Below, piece after piece: positions 1-8,431 of a stretch of DNA of 64,000 nt. Location: the NCBI RefSeq assembly GCF_030811835.1, contig NZ_JAUSRO010000007.1, forward strand, positions 1-64,000, in the 5' to 3' direction. The DNA is from Variovorax ginsengisoli (GTDB lineage: Bacteria; Pseudomonadota; Gammaproteobacteria; Burkholderiales; Burkholderiaceae_C). The stretch's first letter is position 1. Every line of letters starts with the position of its first letter. Under the pieces are notes generated by a model. It saw nothing but the letters and a program-made list of their open reading frames with translations. It made no database searches and had not been told where the DNA came from. The position numbers and the translations under genes were made by a program.

Positions 1-672
1 TCAGGCAGCATCGCGCTGCCCAACAGCGTCTTGCTCAGATCGAGCAGGCGCTACATTGCGAATAGCCCGTGTCCTGAAATACGGGGGCAAGATCACTACG
101 GGGGTCTCAGCGGCGAGAGCCATAAGCTTTACGCGCGTGCGAAAACGGGGAGCTTCATAGTTGCTGTATGAGGGGTCGCCAATGAGTAGCGATCGAATGG
201 TTCGGGCTCTATCAGTACAAAATTTGTCGCTTGCAATCCTTTGCTTGCTCTCGGCGTTTTTTGCCTCACCGTAAGCCGCCGCGATGTCTTTCAGTTCCTC
301 GCGCAGAGCCTCGAGCTGGGTCTGTTTAGCTTTCCCATCGTCGCTCACCACGTACACAGGAGGAAGTTGCCTGTTTGGATCTTCAAAGACCGTGCGGTCC
401 ACGAAATCTCTGTTGAAGACCCGAATCGGTGGGAGCGCGGCCCCAGGAAAGTCTGAACCCTTGACGGCCTTCCCGTCCACCAATAGCTCCACTTCACCCT
501 CAGGGGCGACTCCATCTTGGCAGTTTCGGAAGAGACTCGAAATCGAAGTCTTGCCAGACCCGTTCCAGCCGTAGATCAGGCTGAACTGCCCGAAGGACAT
601 GAGCCCAGCAGGCCAAGTGAAATCCTTGAAAACGCGATAGTTTCGAAGACTGTTCAGTCGCTCTATGGGCAT
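1..672 (-). CDS. AAA-family ATPase, N-terminal fragment (RloC/PrrC-like), probably truncated
   Basis: The 223-residue product carries a Walker A loop, GWNGSGKT at residues 35-42, after a short N-terminal strand region, then a region rich in charged residues suggesting a coiled coil start (about 120-150). This matches the N-terminal part of AAA_13 ATPases related to the RloC/PrrC anticodon nucleases, which are normally several hundred residues longer. The reading frame stops at the window edge. A shifted frame over the last 50 nt encodes RLLDLSKTLLGSAMLP, which could continue the family, so a frameshift is possible. The start ATG is at 672. The next gene (753-2360) lies upstream on the same strand, 80 nt away. 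Walker B and signature motifs are absent from this fragment, so activity as it stands is doubtful. The defence role is inference. Confidence 0.55.
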   Translation of the reverse strand: MPIERLNSLRNYRVFKDFTWPAGLMSFGQFSLIYGWNGSGKTSISSLFRNCQDGVAPEGEVELLVDGKAVKGSDFPGAALPPIRVFNRDFVDRTVFEDPNRQLPPVYVVSDDGKAKQTQLEALREELKDIAAAYGEAKNAESKQRIASDKFCTDRARTIRSLLIGDPSYSNYEAPRFRTRVKLMALAAETPVVILPPYFRTRAIRNVAPARSEQDAVGQRDAA

Positions 673-752
673 CTTGTCCTCCGTTACTTTTATTGGTTCG
701 ACTCAGATGTCGAGCTTTGGCAAAGACTACGGAACATTGCTCGGGGCGGAGC

Positions 753-2360
753 TTAGTTCACTGGCACTACGTTTTCGAACACCCTCACATCGAGCTTGCT
801 AGGCAGATCTTTGAAGGTCTTTGGCATGGAGCGCTCGAGTACAAGGTAGACCTTCACTGAAATGGGCTTGCCAGGTTGCTCCACCTTCGCCTGGGCCTCT
901 AGGAGGGAGCGGTACTTCACGGCCTGGTAGACACCCCTGCGGTAGTCCAGTTCATCGCCATCAGAAACCCGAGACTTCACCTCGATACCCACCCACTCCT
1001 CTGCAGTTTCGAAAAACACGTCGATGACATCGCGCGAGTGAAGGGGGTACTCCTCAGTGGACTTCGCGCCAGGCGCAACACCAAACAACTCAGGGTGCTC
1101 AGCCACGTACCCTTTGAGAGCCTTATGCGCCTCCGACTCACCTCCTCCCCAACCGCCAGAACCCTTGCTACTACCAGGTGTACCAGGCTCTTTGATGACA
1201 GGTTCAAGGGGCTCAATACCGAGCTGTTGCAACACTTCTTTCCACCGGCTGCCGAAGTTCAATATTTTCCCGTACTCGACCTCGACCTCCGCTTCCTTCC
1301 GCTCTCGAGTCATCGAGGCATAGCCTGGAAACTTTGCACTCACACCATCGCCTGGCAGGCCATCTGTCTCATCACCTGTTGTCTTCACCACGATGGATGT
1401 GAGGTACGGGATCTCGTTGTTCCACGCTGACTGAATCTCATCAATCCAGCACGTGATGATGTGCAGCATCCCTCCTATGCCTCTTGGCCATGGAACACCC
1501 TTGTACGTCAAACAACCAATGCGCTCTGCCAACTCCATGTAGCTCATACGCTGCATGACCCCGTCACGTTGAGCCAAGACATGGGCCACCAATACCGGCA
1601 ATGCCTTCTTGGCATACCCCACGTATGTCGCAGGCTCTTCATCAAGTGCGCCGTCTTCACCGTCCTCACTTGGCACAGGCGCAGCTACTGGGGCTGGGAC
1701 GAGGATTGGCACATCCACCCCAAGTGGAGCTGCAGGGGGTGCGTTCACCAGATGCGGCGCCAAGCCATTCAATGGCACCAGCTCGAAGGTCCAAGGAGCA
1801 GCGCCGATGTAGTCATCATCCAAAACACCGGCCTTTCGAAACGCCTCAACGAGTTTCAGCCGCTCCTTCAAGTCTTCACCTCTCGTGCCGAAGATTGGCA
1901 CCAGTTCGTAAGCCCTGTCTAGGCAAAAGTGCCCCACATGTCGCTCACCCTTCTCCAACTTTGTAGGATTGCCCACCGTTTCATACCCCACCACCAAGTG
2001 ACGCGCCCGGATGGCCTGAAACAGGTTCTCATTGGCTTCCTTGCCATGCGTGATGGAGAGCTTCTCCCAGGACCGGCGCTTGCCGCCCAGGATAACGAAG
2101 CGCCTCAGTGCTTCACCGTCCTGCACCGACACGATGCGGTCTTGCCACACCGTGTTCACGAGGGTCTTGCCGTCCCTCGTGTAGTCATTCCAATGGGTCT
2201 CTCGTTGGGCGTGGTTCGAGCCCTTCCACCAGGTGTCGTACCCGGTCGTAGCCAGCCAGAAATCGTGCACTGCGCTCTCAATCCACTCTCCGTTGACGTA
2301 TTCCATTGAGCCGTCCCGCAAATGTGTATATTTGTATCCATCGAGTCTATCCGCCACCAT
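753..2360 (-). CDS. PD-(D/E)XK nuclease-domain protein, possible defence or restriction function
   Basis: This 535-residue protein ends in a restriction-endonuclease-like domain. Visible catalytic-type residues are D447 (DVIDVFF) and E460-x-K462 (IEVKSR), followed by a helix with YQAVKYRSLLEAQ, the pattern of PD-(D/E)XK/VRR-type nucleases. A central region (about 270-380, YMELAERIG ... GIGGMLHIITC) resembles winged-helix segments found in restriction-associated proteins. A Pro/Ala-rich linker (about 205-245) separates it from an N-terminal region I do not recognise. It is co-directional with the AAA fragment at 1-672, the usual ATPase/nuclease pairing in defence loci. Base composition is lower in GC than the genes from 2611 on, consistent with acquisition. 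The nuclease fold is fairly well supported; target and role are inferred. Confidence 0.6.
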   Translation of the reverse strand: MVADRLDGYKYTHLRDGSMEYVNGEWIESAVHDFWLATTGYDTWWKGSNHAQRETHWNDYTRDGKTLVNTVWQDRIVSVQDGEALRRFVILGGKRRSWEKLSITHGKEANENLFQAIRARHLVVGYETVGNPTKLEKGERHVGHFCLDRAYELVPIFGTRGEDLKERLKLVEAFRKAGVLDDDYIGAAPWTFELVPLNGLAPHLVNAPPAAPLGVDVPILVPAPVAAPVPSEDGEDGALDEEPATYVGYAKKALPVLVAHVLAQRDGVMQRMSYMELAERIGCLTYKGVPWPRGIGGMLHIITCWIDEIQSAWNNEIPYLTSIVVKTTGDETDGLPGDGVSAKFPGYASMTRERKEAEVEVEYGKILNFGSRWKEVLQQLGIEPLEPVIKEPGTPGSSKGSGGWGGGESEAHKALKGYVAEHPELFGVAPGAKSTEEYPLHSRDVIDVFFETAEEWVGIEVKSRVSDGDELDYRRGVYQAVKYRSLLEAQAKVEQPGKPISVKVYLVLERSMPKTFKDLPSKLDVRVFENVVPVN

Positions 2361-2610
2361 GCGCGCGCGGTAGGGGACGCGCTGGAAATTTCTGAGCAGA
2401 CCGAGCTTTAACGCGAAACCCGGCAGTCGGGCCCACGAACTCGTGTGTCAGGTTTCGGAACTCAATCCAGACATCGGCGGCTCCCAGTCCGACGACTGCA
2501 ATCGCTGCAAAGCCGTCGTTAAGAGCTGGTCTCGTAACAGCAGTCAGCTTTGTACGGCGATTGATCGCGTCCCCGCCGCATCGTTCGCCATAGCGCCACC
2601 AAAATCCCCC

Positions 2611-3135
2611 ATGCCCCGCATCGCCCTCATCTCCGACACCCACAACCTCCTGCGCCCCGAAGCCCTGGCGTTCCTCGCCGGCTGCGACCACATCGTCCAC
2701 TGCGGTGACATCGGCGGGCCGGAGATCCTGGCGCGGCTGGCGGTCATCGCGCCCTTGAGCGTGGTGCGCGGCAACAACGACGCCGCGCCGTGGGCGGCCG
2801 ACATTCCGGTGTCGCTGACGGTGGTGCTGGGCAGCGTCGCGGTGCATGCGGTGCACGACATCGCCGATCTGCACCTCGGCCCGGAAGATGCCGGCGTGCG
2901 GGTGGTCGTCTCGGGCCACTCGCACAAGCCGTCGATGGTTGAGCGCGACGGGGTGCTGTTCATCAACCCCGGCAGCGCGGGGCCGCGTCGCTTCAGCCTG
3001 CCGATCTCGGTGGCCGAGCTGCAGATTGACGACGATGGCCGCGTGACGCCGCGGCTGGTCACGCTGGCGGTGCCGCCTGCGCCTGGGCGCCGCCAGCGGC
3101 CCGCTGTCTCACCCTCGTCTTCATCGTCATCTTGA
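2611..3135 (+). CDS. YfcE/MJ0936-type metallophosphodiesterase
   Basis: The 174-residue product has the calcineurin-like phosphoesterase signature in order: SDTHN near the N-terminus, HCGDIGG, GNND and GHSHKPS, all metal-binding motifs, then FINPGSAGPRRF typical of the YfcE/MJ0936 group. These are small cytoplasmic metal-dependent phosphodiesterases with broad in vitro activity. I chose the ATG at 2611 because the family motif starts four residues later; an open frame extends upstream to 2443 but looks noncoding. The C-terminus ends in a run of serines. It converges with and overlaps the LysR gene by 9 nt. The 250 nt upstream of it hold no gene I can support. Confidence 0.8.
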   Translation: MPRIALISDTHNLLRPEALAFLAGCDHIVHCGDIGGPEILARLAVIAPLSVVRGNNDAAPWAADIPVSLTVVLGSVAVHAVHDIADLHLGPEDAGVRVVVSGHSHKPSMVERDGVLFINPGSAGPRRFSLPISVAELQIDDDGRVTPRLVTLAVPPAPGRRQRPAVSPSSSSSS

Positions 3136-4059
3136 CGAAGACGGTGCGCCGCCCTGGGGCCGAAGGGGCGCCGCATAGTGCGCGCACAGCGCATCGACGA
3201 GCGCCGCCGCATAGACCGGCAGGCTCGCGCGATCACGCATCAGCAGGTAGCGCTCGCGCACGCTCCAGGGGTCGCTCAGCTCAATGAGCGCCAGCTGCAT
3301 GCTCTGCTGATTGCGGCGTGCGGCCGATTCGGGCACCACGCCAATGCCGACGCCGCTGCCGATCATCCGGCACATCGCGTCGAAGCTCGCGAGCTGGATG
3401 CGCAGCTTCTGCCGCCGGCCGAGGTGCTCGGTCATCTGCGACAGAAAGGCGTGCAGGGTGCTGCCCTGCTGCATGCCGACGGCGTCTTCGTCGAGCGTCT
3501 CGGCAAAGGCGATGCGACGGCGCCGCGCGAAGCGGTGTTTGCGTGCGGTGGCCAGCACGAGCCGGTCGGTGCTGAAGTGGATCGCCTCCAGGCCCAGCGC
3601 GTCGACGTTGCCGGCCACGATGCCGAGGTCTGCACGGCCTTCCAGCACACCGCGGGGGATCTGAGCATTCGGTTTTTCCTGAAGGTCGACGTTGATGCGC
3701 GGATGGGCGGCGAGGAAGGCGGGCAGCAGTTCGGGCAGGAAGTCGGTCACCGCCGTGGTGTTGGCGAACACCCGCAGATGGCCGCGCAGCCCGCCGCCGT
3801 AGGCCAGCAGTTCGTCGCGTAGGCGATCAGTCTGGTTCAGCATCAGCCGCGCATGGTGCAAAAAGGCTTCGCCTTGCGGCAGCAGCCTGACGCCGCGCGC
3901 CTCCCGCGTGAGCAGCGGCAGGCCGCACTGCGCTTCCAGCGCCTTGATGCGCGCGCTCGCTGCGGCCAGCGACAGGTGCTGCCGTTCGGCCGCCCGCGTG
4001 AGGTTGCCCAGCTCGGCCGTGGCGACGAACAGCCGCAGGTCGTTCATGTCGAAATGCAT
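3127..4059 (-). CDS. LysR-family transcriptional regulator of the adjacent CoA-pathway operon
   Basis: This 310-residue protein begins with a LysR winged helix-turn-helix (residues about 1-65, LFVATAELGNLTRAAERQHL ... ARIKALEAQCG) and continues with a substrate-binding co-inducer domain (ARADLGIVAG-like segment, GVGIGVVPESAA). It is divergent from the Bug-protein operon that starts at 4168, the standard layout for a LysR protein controlling its neighbour. A perfect inverted repeat at 4075-4097 in the shared 108-nt gap is a good operator candidate. The start is the ATG at 4059 (MHFDMNDLRL); a nearby in-frame ATG at 4047 (MNDLRL) is equally possible. The effector is probably the substrate or a CoA intermediate of the operon (inference). 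Confidence 0.85.
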   Translation of the reverse strand: MHFDMNDLRLFVATAELGNLTRAAERQHLSLAAASARIKALEAQCGLPLLTREARGVRLLPQGEAFLHHARLMLNQTDRLRDELLAYGGGLRGHLRVFANTTAVTDFLPELLPAFLAAHPRINVDLQEKPNAQIPRGVLEGRADLGIVAGNVDALGLEAIHFSTDRLVLATARKHRFARRRRIAFAETLDEDAVGMQQGSTLHAFLSQMTEHLGRRQKLRIQLASFDAMCRMIGSGVGIGVVPESAARRNQQSMQLALIELSDPWSVRERYLLMRDRASLPVYAAALVDALCAHYAAPLRPQGGAPSSSR

Positions 4060-4074
4060 GCGGCATCGTAGTCG

Positions 4075-4097
4075 AGCCTTCGGAATCTCCGAAGGCT
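4075..4097. promoter_or_regulatory. Perfect inverted repeat, likely LysR operator
   Basis: The arms AGCCTTCGGA and TCCGAAGGCT are perfect 10-bp inverted repeats separated by ATC, placed in the gap between the divergent LysR gene and the Bug operon. LysR proteins bind dyads of this kind. A second partial half-site, TTCCGAATTC, follows at 4101-4110. Binding is inferred. Confidence 0.6.
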
Positions 4098-4167
4098 TGG
4101 TTCCGAATTCGCAGATTGCGCCGCGCCATCGCAGCGGCCACCATGCGAAGCACAAGGAGACAACCCC

Positions 4168-5145
4168 ATGCAATTTCGCGCCCTCGCGCTGGGTCTGGCC
4201 GTCAGTGCCGGCCTGCTGCAAGCCGTCCCGGCCATGGCCCAGGCCGCCTATCCGTCGCGCCCCGTCACGCTGGTCGTGCCACAGGCCGCTGGCGGCACCA
4301 ACGACATCGTCGGCCGGCTGGTCGGCCAGAAGCTGGGCGAAGTGATCAACGCCAGCGTGGTGGTCGACAACCGGCCCGGTGCGGGCGGCAACATCGGCAC
4401 GCAGCTGGTGGCCAAGGCGCCGAAGGACGGCTACACGCTGCTCATGACGATCAGCAGCAGCCAGGCCATCAACCCCGCGCTCTACAAGAACCCGGGCTTC
4501 GACCCGGTGAAGGACTTCCGGCCGGTCGGCCTGATCGGCGCGGTGCCCAACGTGCTGCTGGTCAACCCGGCGTTCCCGGCGAAGACGATGAGCGAGTTTC
4601 TCGCGCTGGCCAGGCGCAAGGACGCCAACTACCAGTACGCCTCGGCCGGCAACGGCACGCTCAACCACCTGTTGGGCGAGATGCTCAACAACATGGCCGG
4701 CATCCAGCTGCAGCACGTGCCCTACAAGGGCGTGGCACCGGCCATCAACGACGTGCTGGGCGGCCAGCTGCCGATCGTGTTCGCCAGCCTGCCGTCGGCG
4801 TTGCCGCACATCAAGAGCGGCAAGCTGCGCGCGCTGGCCGTCAGCGGCGAGAAGCGTTCGCCATCGCTGCCCGACGTGCCGGCCATCGCCGAGTCGGTGC
4901 CGGGCTACAACGGCACGCTGTGGATCGGCCTGTTCGCGCCCGCCGGGCTGCCCGCCGATGTGCAGACCACGTTGCAGGACGGCACGCGCAAGGCGCTCGC
5001 CATGCCCGACCTGCGCGAGAAGCTCGAGCAGCAGGGCGTCGAAATCGCGGCGCCGACCACGCCCGAGCAGTTCGCCGCGCTGCTGCAGGCCGACCTCGCG
5101 AAATGGGCGCGCATCGTCAAGTCGTCCGGCGCGGCGGTGGACTGA
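4168..5145 (+). CDS. Bug/TctC-family periplasmic substrate-binding protein
   Basis: The 325-residue product has a signal peptide (MQFRALALGLAVSAGLLQA ... MAQA, about 26 residues) and the Bug-family hallmarks: YPSRPVTLVVPQAAGGTNDIVGR after cleavage, VVDNRPGAGGNIGT, YASAGNGTLNHL and VPYKGVAPAINDV. Bug proteins bind carboxylates in the periplasm, classically for tripartite tricarboxylate transporters, but many are orphan sensors. No TctAB membrane genes are nearby. An AGGAG ribosome-binding site lies 9 nt before the ATG. The stop overlaps the next start (ATGA), so it is first in the operon 4168-9321. Its ligand is probably the dicarboxylate fed into the CoA enzymes downstream (inference). Confidence 0.88.
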   Translation: MQFRALALGLAVSAGLLQAVPAMAQAAYPSRPVTLVVPQAAGGTNDIVGRLVGQKLGEVINASVVVDNRPGAGGNIGTQLVAKAPKDGYTLLMTISSSQAINPALYKNPGFDPVKDFRPVGLIGAVPNVLLVNPAFPAKTMSEFLALARRKDANYQYASAGNGTLNHLLGEMLNNMAGIQLQHVPYKGVAPAINDVLGGQLPIVFASLPSALPHIKSGKLRALAVSGEKRSPSLPDVPAIAESVPGYNGTLWIGLFAPAGLPADVQTTLQDGTRKALAMPDLREKLEQQGVEIAAPTTPEQFAALLQADLAKWARIVKSSGAAVD

Positions 5146-6017
5146 TGGCCATGCTGACCCCCGAAGACATCGCCGCGCTGCAGGCGTGGCAAGGCCGCAG
5201 CGAAACGCTGCACGACGACATCACCGCGGCCCCCGTGCGCGCGCTGTCGGCCACGCTCGACCGTGACGATGCGGCACCGGCCGCCGGCACGCGGCTGCCC
5301 GAGCTCTGGCATTGGCTCTACTTTCTGCCGCATCACCGCCAGTCGGAGATCGGCCCCGATGGTCATCCGAAACGGGGCGGCTTCCTGCCGCCCGTGCCGC
5401 TGCCGCGCCGCATGTGGGCGGGTGGCCGCCTGCAATGGGAGGCGGGCAACCCGCTGCGCGTGGGTGACGCCACCCAGCGCGTGTCGACCATTGCCTCGGT
5501 CACGCACAAGACCGGCCGCAGCGGCGAACTGGTGTTCGTGCTGGTGCGGCACGAGGTGCACAACGCGCGCGGCTTGGCGCTCACCGAGGAGCACGACATC
5601 GTCTACCGTGCCGCCGCCGCGCCTGGCGAGGCAGCGCCCGCGCCGACACCTGCGCCGCAGAACGCCACCTTCAGCCGCACGCTCGTGCCTGACGAGGTGC
5701 TGCTGTTCCGCTACTCGGCGCTCACCTTCAACGGGCACCGCATCCACTACGACCGCCCTTACGTCACGGAGGTCGAGGGCTACCCCGGCCTGATCGTCCA
5801 CGGCCCGCTGATCGCGACGCTGCTGGTCGACCTGCTGCGCCGCGAGCGGCCCGACGCGACGCTGTCGCGCTTCGAGTTCCGCGCCGTGCGGCCGACCTTC
5901 GACATCGCGCCTTTCCGGGTGCACGGCCGCCCCGATGCCGACGGCCAGCGTTTCAGCCTGTGGGGCGAAGACGCCGACGGCTGGCTCACCATGCAGGCGA
6001 CCGCGACTCTGGCCTGA
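5145..6017 (+). CDS. MaoC-type hydratase, mesaconyl-C4-CoA hydratase/HTD2-like
   Basis: This 290-residue double hot-dog protein matches the FAS1-like/mesaconyl-C4-CoA hydratase family. An N-terminal hot dog includes LPRRMWAGGRLQWEAGNPLRVGD and HKTGRSGELVFVLVRHEV; a C-terminal MaoC-like half has RYSALTFNGHRIHYDRPY ... EGYPGLIVHGPL, where the His and Asp are the usual hydratase residues. Such enzymes hydrate unsaturated C5 acyl-CoAs such as mesaconyl- or itaconyl-CoA. The start ATG at 5145 overlaps the Bug stop codon. In this operon it would sit between the acyl-CoA dehydrogenase and the CitE-like lyase. The exact CoA ester is inferred from context. Confidence 0.8.
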   Translation: MAMLTPEDIAALQAWQGRSETLHDDITAAPVRALSATLDRDDAAPAAGTRLPELWHWLYFLPHHRQSEIGPDGHPKRGGFLPPVPLPRRMWAGGRLQWEAGNPLRVGDATQRVSTIASVTHKTGRSGELVFVLVRHEVHNARGLALTEEHDIVYRAAAAPGEAAPAPTPAPQNATFSRTLVPDEVLLFRYSALTFNGHRIHYDRPYVTEVEGYPGLIVHGPLIATLLVDLLRRERPDATLSRFEFRAVRPTFDIAPFRVHGRPDADGQRFSLWGEDADGWLTMQATATLA

Positions 6018-6057
6018 GGCCGCCGCGCCCAACGAATCCAATGAATCCAAACGACCG

Positions 6058-7239
6058 ATGAAGACACAGATCCCCTCCCCCGACAGCCACCAGGAGATGC
6101 GCGAGGCGCTGCGCGCGCTGTGCGGCGGCTTCGACGCTGCCTACTGGCAGAAGGTCGACCACGAGCGCGGCTACCCCGAAGCCTTCGTCGACGCGCTCAC
6201 CCAGGCCGGCTGGCTGGCCGCGCTGATCCCGGCCGACTACGGCGGCTCCGGCCTCGGGCTGACCGAGGCTTCGGTGATCATGGAGGAGATCAACTTCTCC
6301 GGCGGCAACGCGGGTTCGTGCCACGGCCAGATGTACAACATGGGCACGCTGCTGCGCCACGGCAGCGAGGCGCAGAAACGCCAGTACCTGCCGAAGATCG
6401 CGACCGGTGAACTGCGCCTGCAGTCGATGGCCGTGACCGAGCCGACCACCGGCACCGACACCACGCAGCTCAAGACCACCGCGGTGCGCAAGGGCGACCG
6501 CTACGTCGTCAACGGCCAGAAGGTGTGGATCTCGCGCATCCAGCATTCCGACCTGATGATCCTGCTGGCGCGCACCACGCCGCTCGCGGAGGTGAAGAAG
6601 AAGTCGGAGGGCATGTCGATCTTCATCGTCGACCTGAAGGATGCGATGCCCGAGCGCGGCGGCCAAGGGATGACCGTGCGCCCGATCCAGAACATGGTGA
6701 ACCACGAGACCAACGAGGTGTTCTTCGACAACCTCGAGATCCCGGCGGAGAACCTGATCGGCGAAGAAGGCCAGGGCTTCAGGTACATCCTCGACGGGCT
6801 CAACGCCGAGCGCACGCTGATCGCGGCCGAGTGCATCGGCGATGCCTACTGGTTCGTCGACAAGGCCCGCCGCTACGCCACCGACCGCCAGGTGTTTGGC
6901 CGCCCCATCGGACAGAACCAGGGCGTGCAGTTCCCCATCGCGGCCGACTACATCGAGACCGAAGCCGCCAACCTCATGCGTTGGAAAGCCTGCGCGCTGT
7001 TCGACGCCGGCCAGCCCTGCGGCGCCGAAGCCAACATGGCCAAGTACCTGGCGGCCAAAGCCAGCTGGGAGGCCGCCAACACCTGCCTGCAGACGCACGG
7101 CGGCTTCGGCTTCGCCTGCGAATACGACGTCGAACGCAAGTTCCGCGAGACGCGGCTCTACCAGGTGGCCCCGATCTCGACCAACCTGATCCATTCCTAC
7201 GTGGCCGAGCATTTGCTGGGCCTGCCAAGGTCCTTCTGA
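6058..7239 (+). CDS. Acyl-CoA dehydrogenase
   Basis: The 393-residue protein shows the acyl-CoA dehydrogenase layout: an N-terminal helical domain, a flavin-contacting loop (MAVTEPTTGTDT), a beta domain with VNGQKVWISRIQHSD, and a C-terminal helical domain with ERTLIAAECIGDA and THGGFGFACEYDVERKFRETRLYQ, where the catalytic Glu usually lies. It uses FAD to introduce a 2,3 double bond into an acyl-CoA. The start ATG at 6058 lies 40 nt after the hydratase; the open frame extends upstream but overlaps the hydratase gene. Methylsuccinyl-CoA or another branched C5 acyl-CoA is a reasonable substrate from the neighbours (inference). Confidence 0.87.
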   Translation: MKTQIPSPDSHQEMREALRALCGGFDAAYWQKVDHERGYPEAFVDALTQAGWLAALIPADYGGSGLGLTEASVIMEEINFSGGNAGSCHGQMYNMGTLLRHGSEAQKRQYLPKIATGELRLQSMAVTEPTTGTDTTQLKTTAVRKGDRYVVNGQKVWISRIQHSDLMILLARTTPLAEVKKKSEGMSIFIVDLKDAMPERGGQGMTVRPIQNMVNHETNEVFFDNLEIPAENLIGEEGQGFRYILDGLNAERTLIAAECIGDAYWFVDKARRYATDRQVFGRPIGQNQGVQFPIAADYIETEAANLMRWKACALFDAGQPCGAEANMAKYLAAKASWEAANTCLQTHGGFGFACEYDVERKFRETRLYQVAPISTNLIHSYVAEHLLGLPRSF

Positions 7240-7249
7240 TCGCCACACC

Positions 7250-8431
7250 ATGACACGACCTCTGGACGGCATCACCGTCATCTCCCTCGAACACGCCATC
7301 GCCGCGCCGTTCTGCACCCGCCAGCTCGCCGACCTGGGCGCGCGCGTCATCAAGGTCGAGCGCCCCGGCGCCGGCGACTTTGCGCGCGCCTACGACCAGC
7401 GGGTGGACGGCGAGGCCTCGCACTTCGTCTGGGTCAACCGGTCGAAGGAAAGCCTCACGCTCGACCTCAAGCAGCCGGCCGCGCTGGCCGTGCTGCAGGA
7501 GCTGATCGCCGGTGCCGACGTACTGGTGCAGAACCTCGCGCCGGGCGCCGCGGCCCGCATGGGCCTGGGCTACGACACGCTGCAGGCCCGGCACCCGTCG
7601 CTCATCGTCTGCGACATCTCGGGCTATGGCGGCGACGGCCCGTACCGCGACAAGAAGGCCTACGACCTGCTGATCCAGAGCGAGGCCGGCTTCCTCTCGG
7701 TCACTGGCACGCCCGACGAGCCGTGCAAGTCGGGCAACTCGATCGCCGACATCGCCGCGGGCATGTACGCGTACACCGGCGTGCTCGCCGCGCTGCTGCA
7801 GCGTGGCAAGACCGGCAAGGGTTCGCACGTCGACGTGTCGATGCTCGAATCGCTCGCCGAGTGGATGGGCTTCCCGATGTACTACGCCTACCAGGGCGCG
7901 ACGCCGCCGCCGCGCAGTGCCGCGTCGCACGCGACCATCTACCCCTACGGCCCCTTCGTGGCCGGCGACGGCGGCACCGTGATGCTCGGCCTGCAGAACG
8001 AGCGCGAGTGGCGCGTCTTCTGCGAGAAGGTCTTGCTGCAGCCGGCGCTGGCAAGCGACCCGCTCTTCGACGCCAACGCGAAGCGCAACGAGCACCGCGC
8101 GGCACTCAAGGCCATCATCCTCGAGACCTTCTCCGCTTTGAGCAGTGCGCAGGTGCTGGAGCGGCTCGACGCCGCGCAGATCGCCAACGCCCGCATGAAC
8201 GACATGGCCGGTCTGTGGGCGCACCCGCAGCTGCAGGCGCGCGAATGCTGGCGCGAGGTGGGCTCGCCCGCAGGCGCCATTCCGGCGTTGCTGCCGCCGG
8301 GCCGGCAGAGCGCCTTCGACTACCGCATGGACCCGATCCCGGCGGTGGGCGAGCACACCGAGGCGATCCTGCAGTCGCTGGGCCGCAGCGCGGCCGACAT
8401 CGCGGCACTGCGCGCGGCGGAGGCGATCTGA
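7250..8431 (+). CDS. Class III CoA-transferase (CaiB/BaiF family)
   Basis: This 393-residue protein begins LDGITVISLEHAIAAPFCTRQLADLGARVIKVERPG, the characteristic N-terminus of family III CoA-transferases, and includes the region VNRSKESLTLDLK and GYGGDGPYRDKKAYDLLIQSEAG, where the catalytic Asp (in the KKAYDLL segment) forms an acyl-CoA anhydride intermediate. The enzymes move CoA from succinyl- or acetyl-CoA to carboxylates such as citramalate, mesaconate or formate/oxalate. It starts 10 nt after the dehydrogenase and its stop overlaps the lyase start (ATGA). In this operon it would activate the incoming acid (inference). Confidence 0.87.
   Translation: MTRPLDGITVISLEHAIAAPFCTRQLADLGARVIKVERPGAGDFARAYDQRVDGEASHFVWVNRSKESLTLDLKQPAALAVLQELIAGADVLVQNLAPGAAARMGLGYDTLQARHPSLIVCDISGYGGDGPYRDKKAYDLLIQSEAGFLSVTGTPDEPCKSGNSIADIAAGMYAYTGVLAALLQRGKTGKGSHVDVSMLESLAEWMGFPMYYAYQGATPPPRSAASHATIYPYGPFVAGDGGTVMLGLQNEREWRVFCEKVLLQPALASDPLFDANAKRNEHRAALKAIILETFSALSSAQVLERLDAAQIANARMNDMAGLWAHPQLQARECWREVGSPAGAIPALLPPGRQSAFDYRMDPIPAVGEHTEAILQSLGRSAADIAALRAAEAI

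Noticed and set aside
2347..2610. Leftward open frame reading NDGFAAIAVVGLGAADVWIEF upstream of the phosphodiesterase
   Set aside because: It reads somewhat like protein but overlaps the phosphodiesterase gene for most of its length and has no recognisable start or family.
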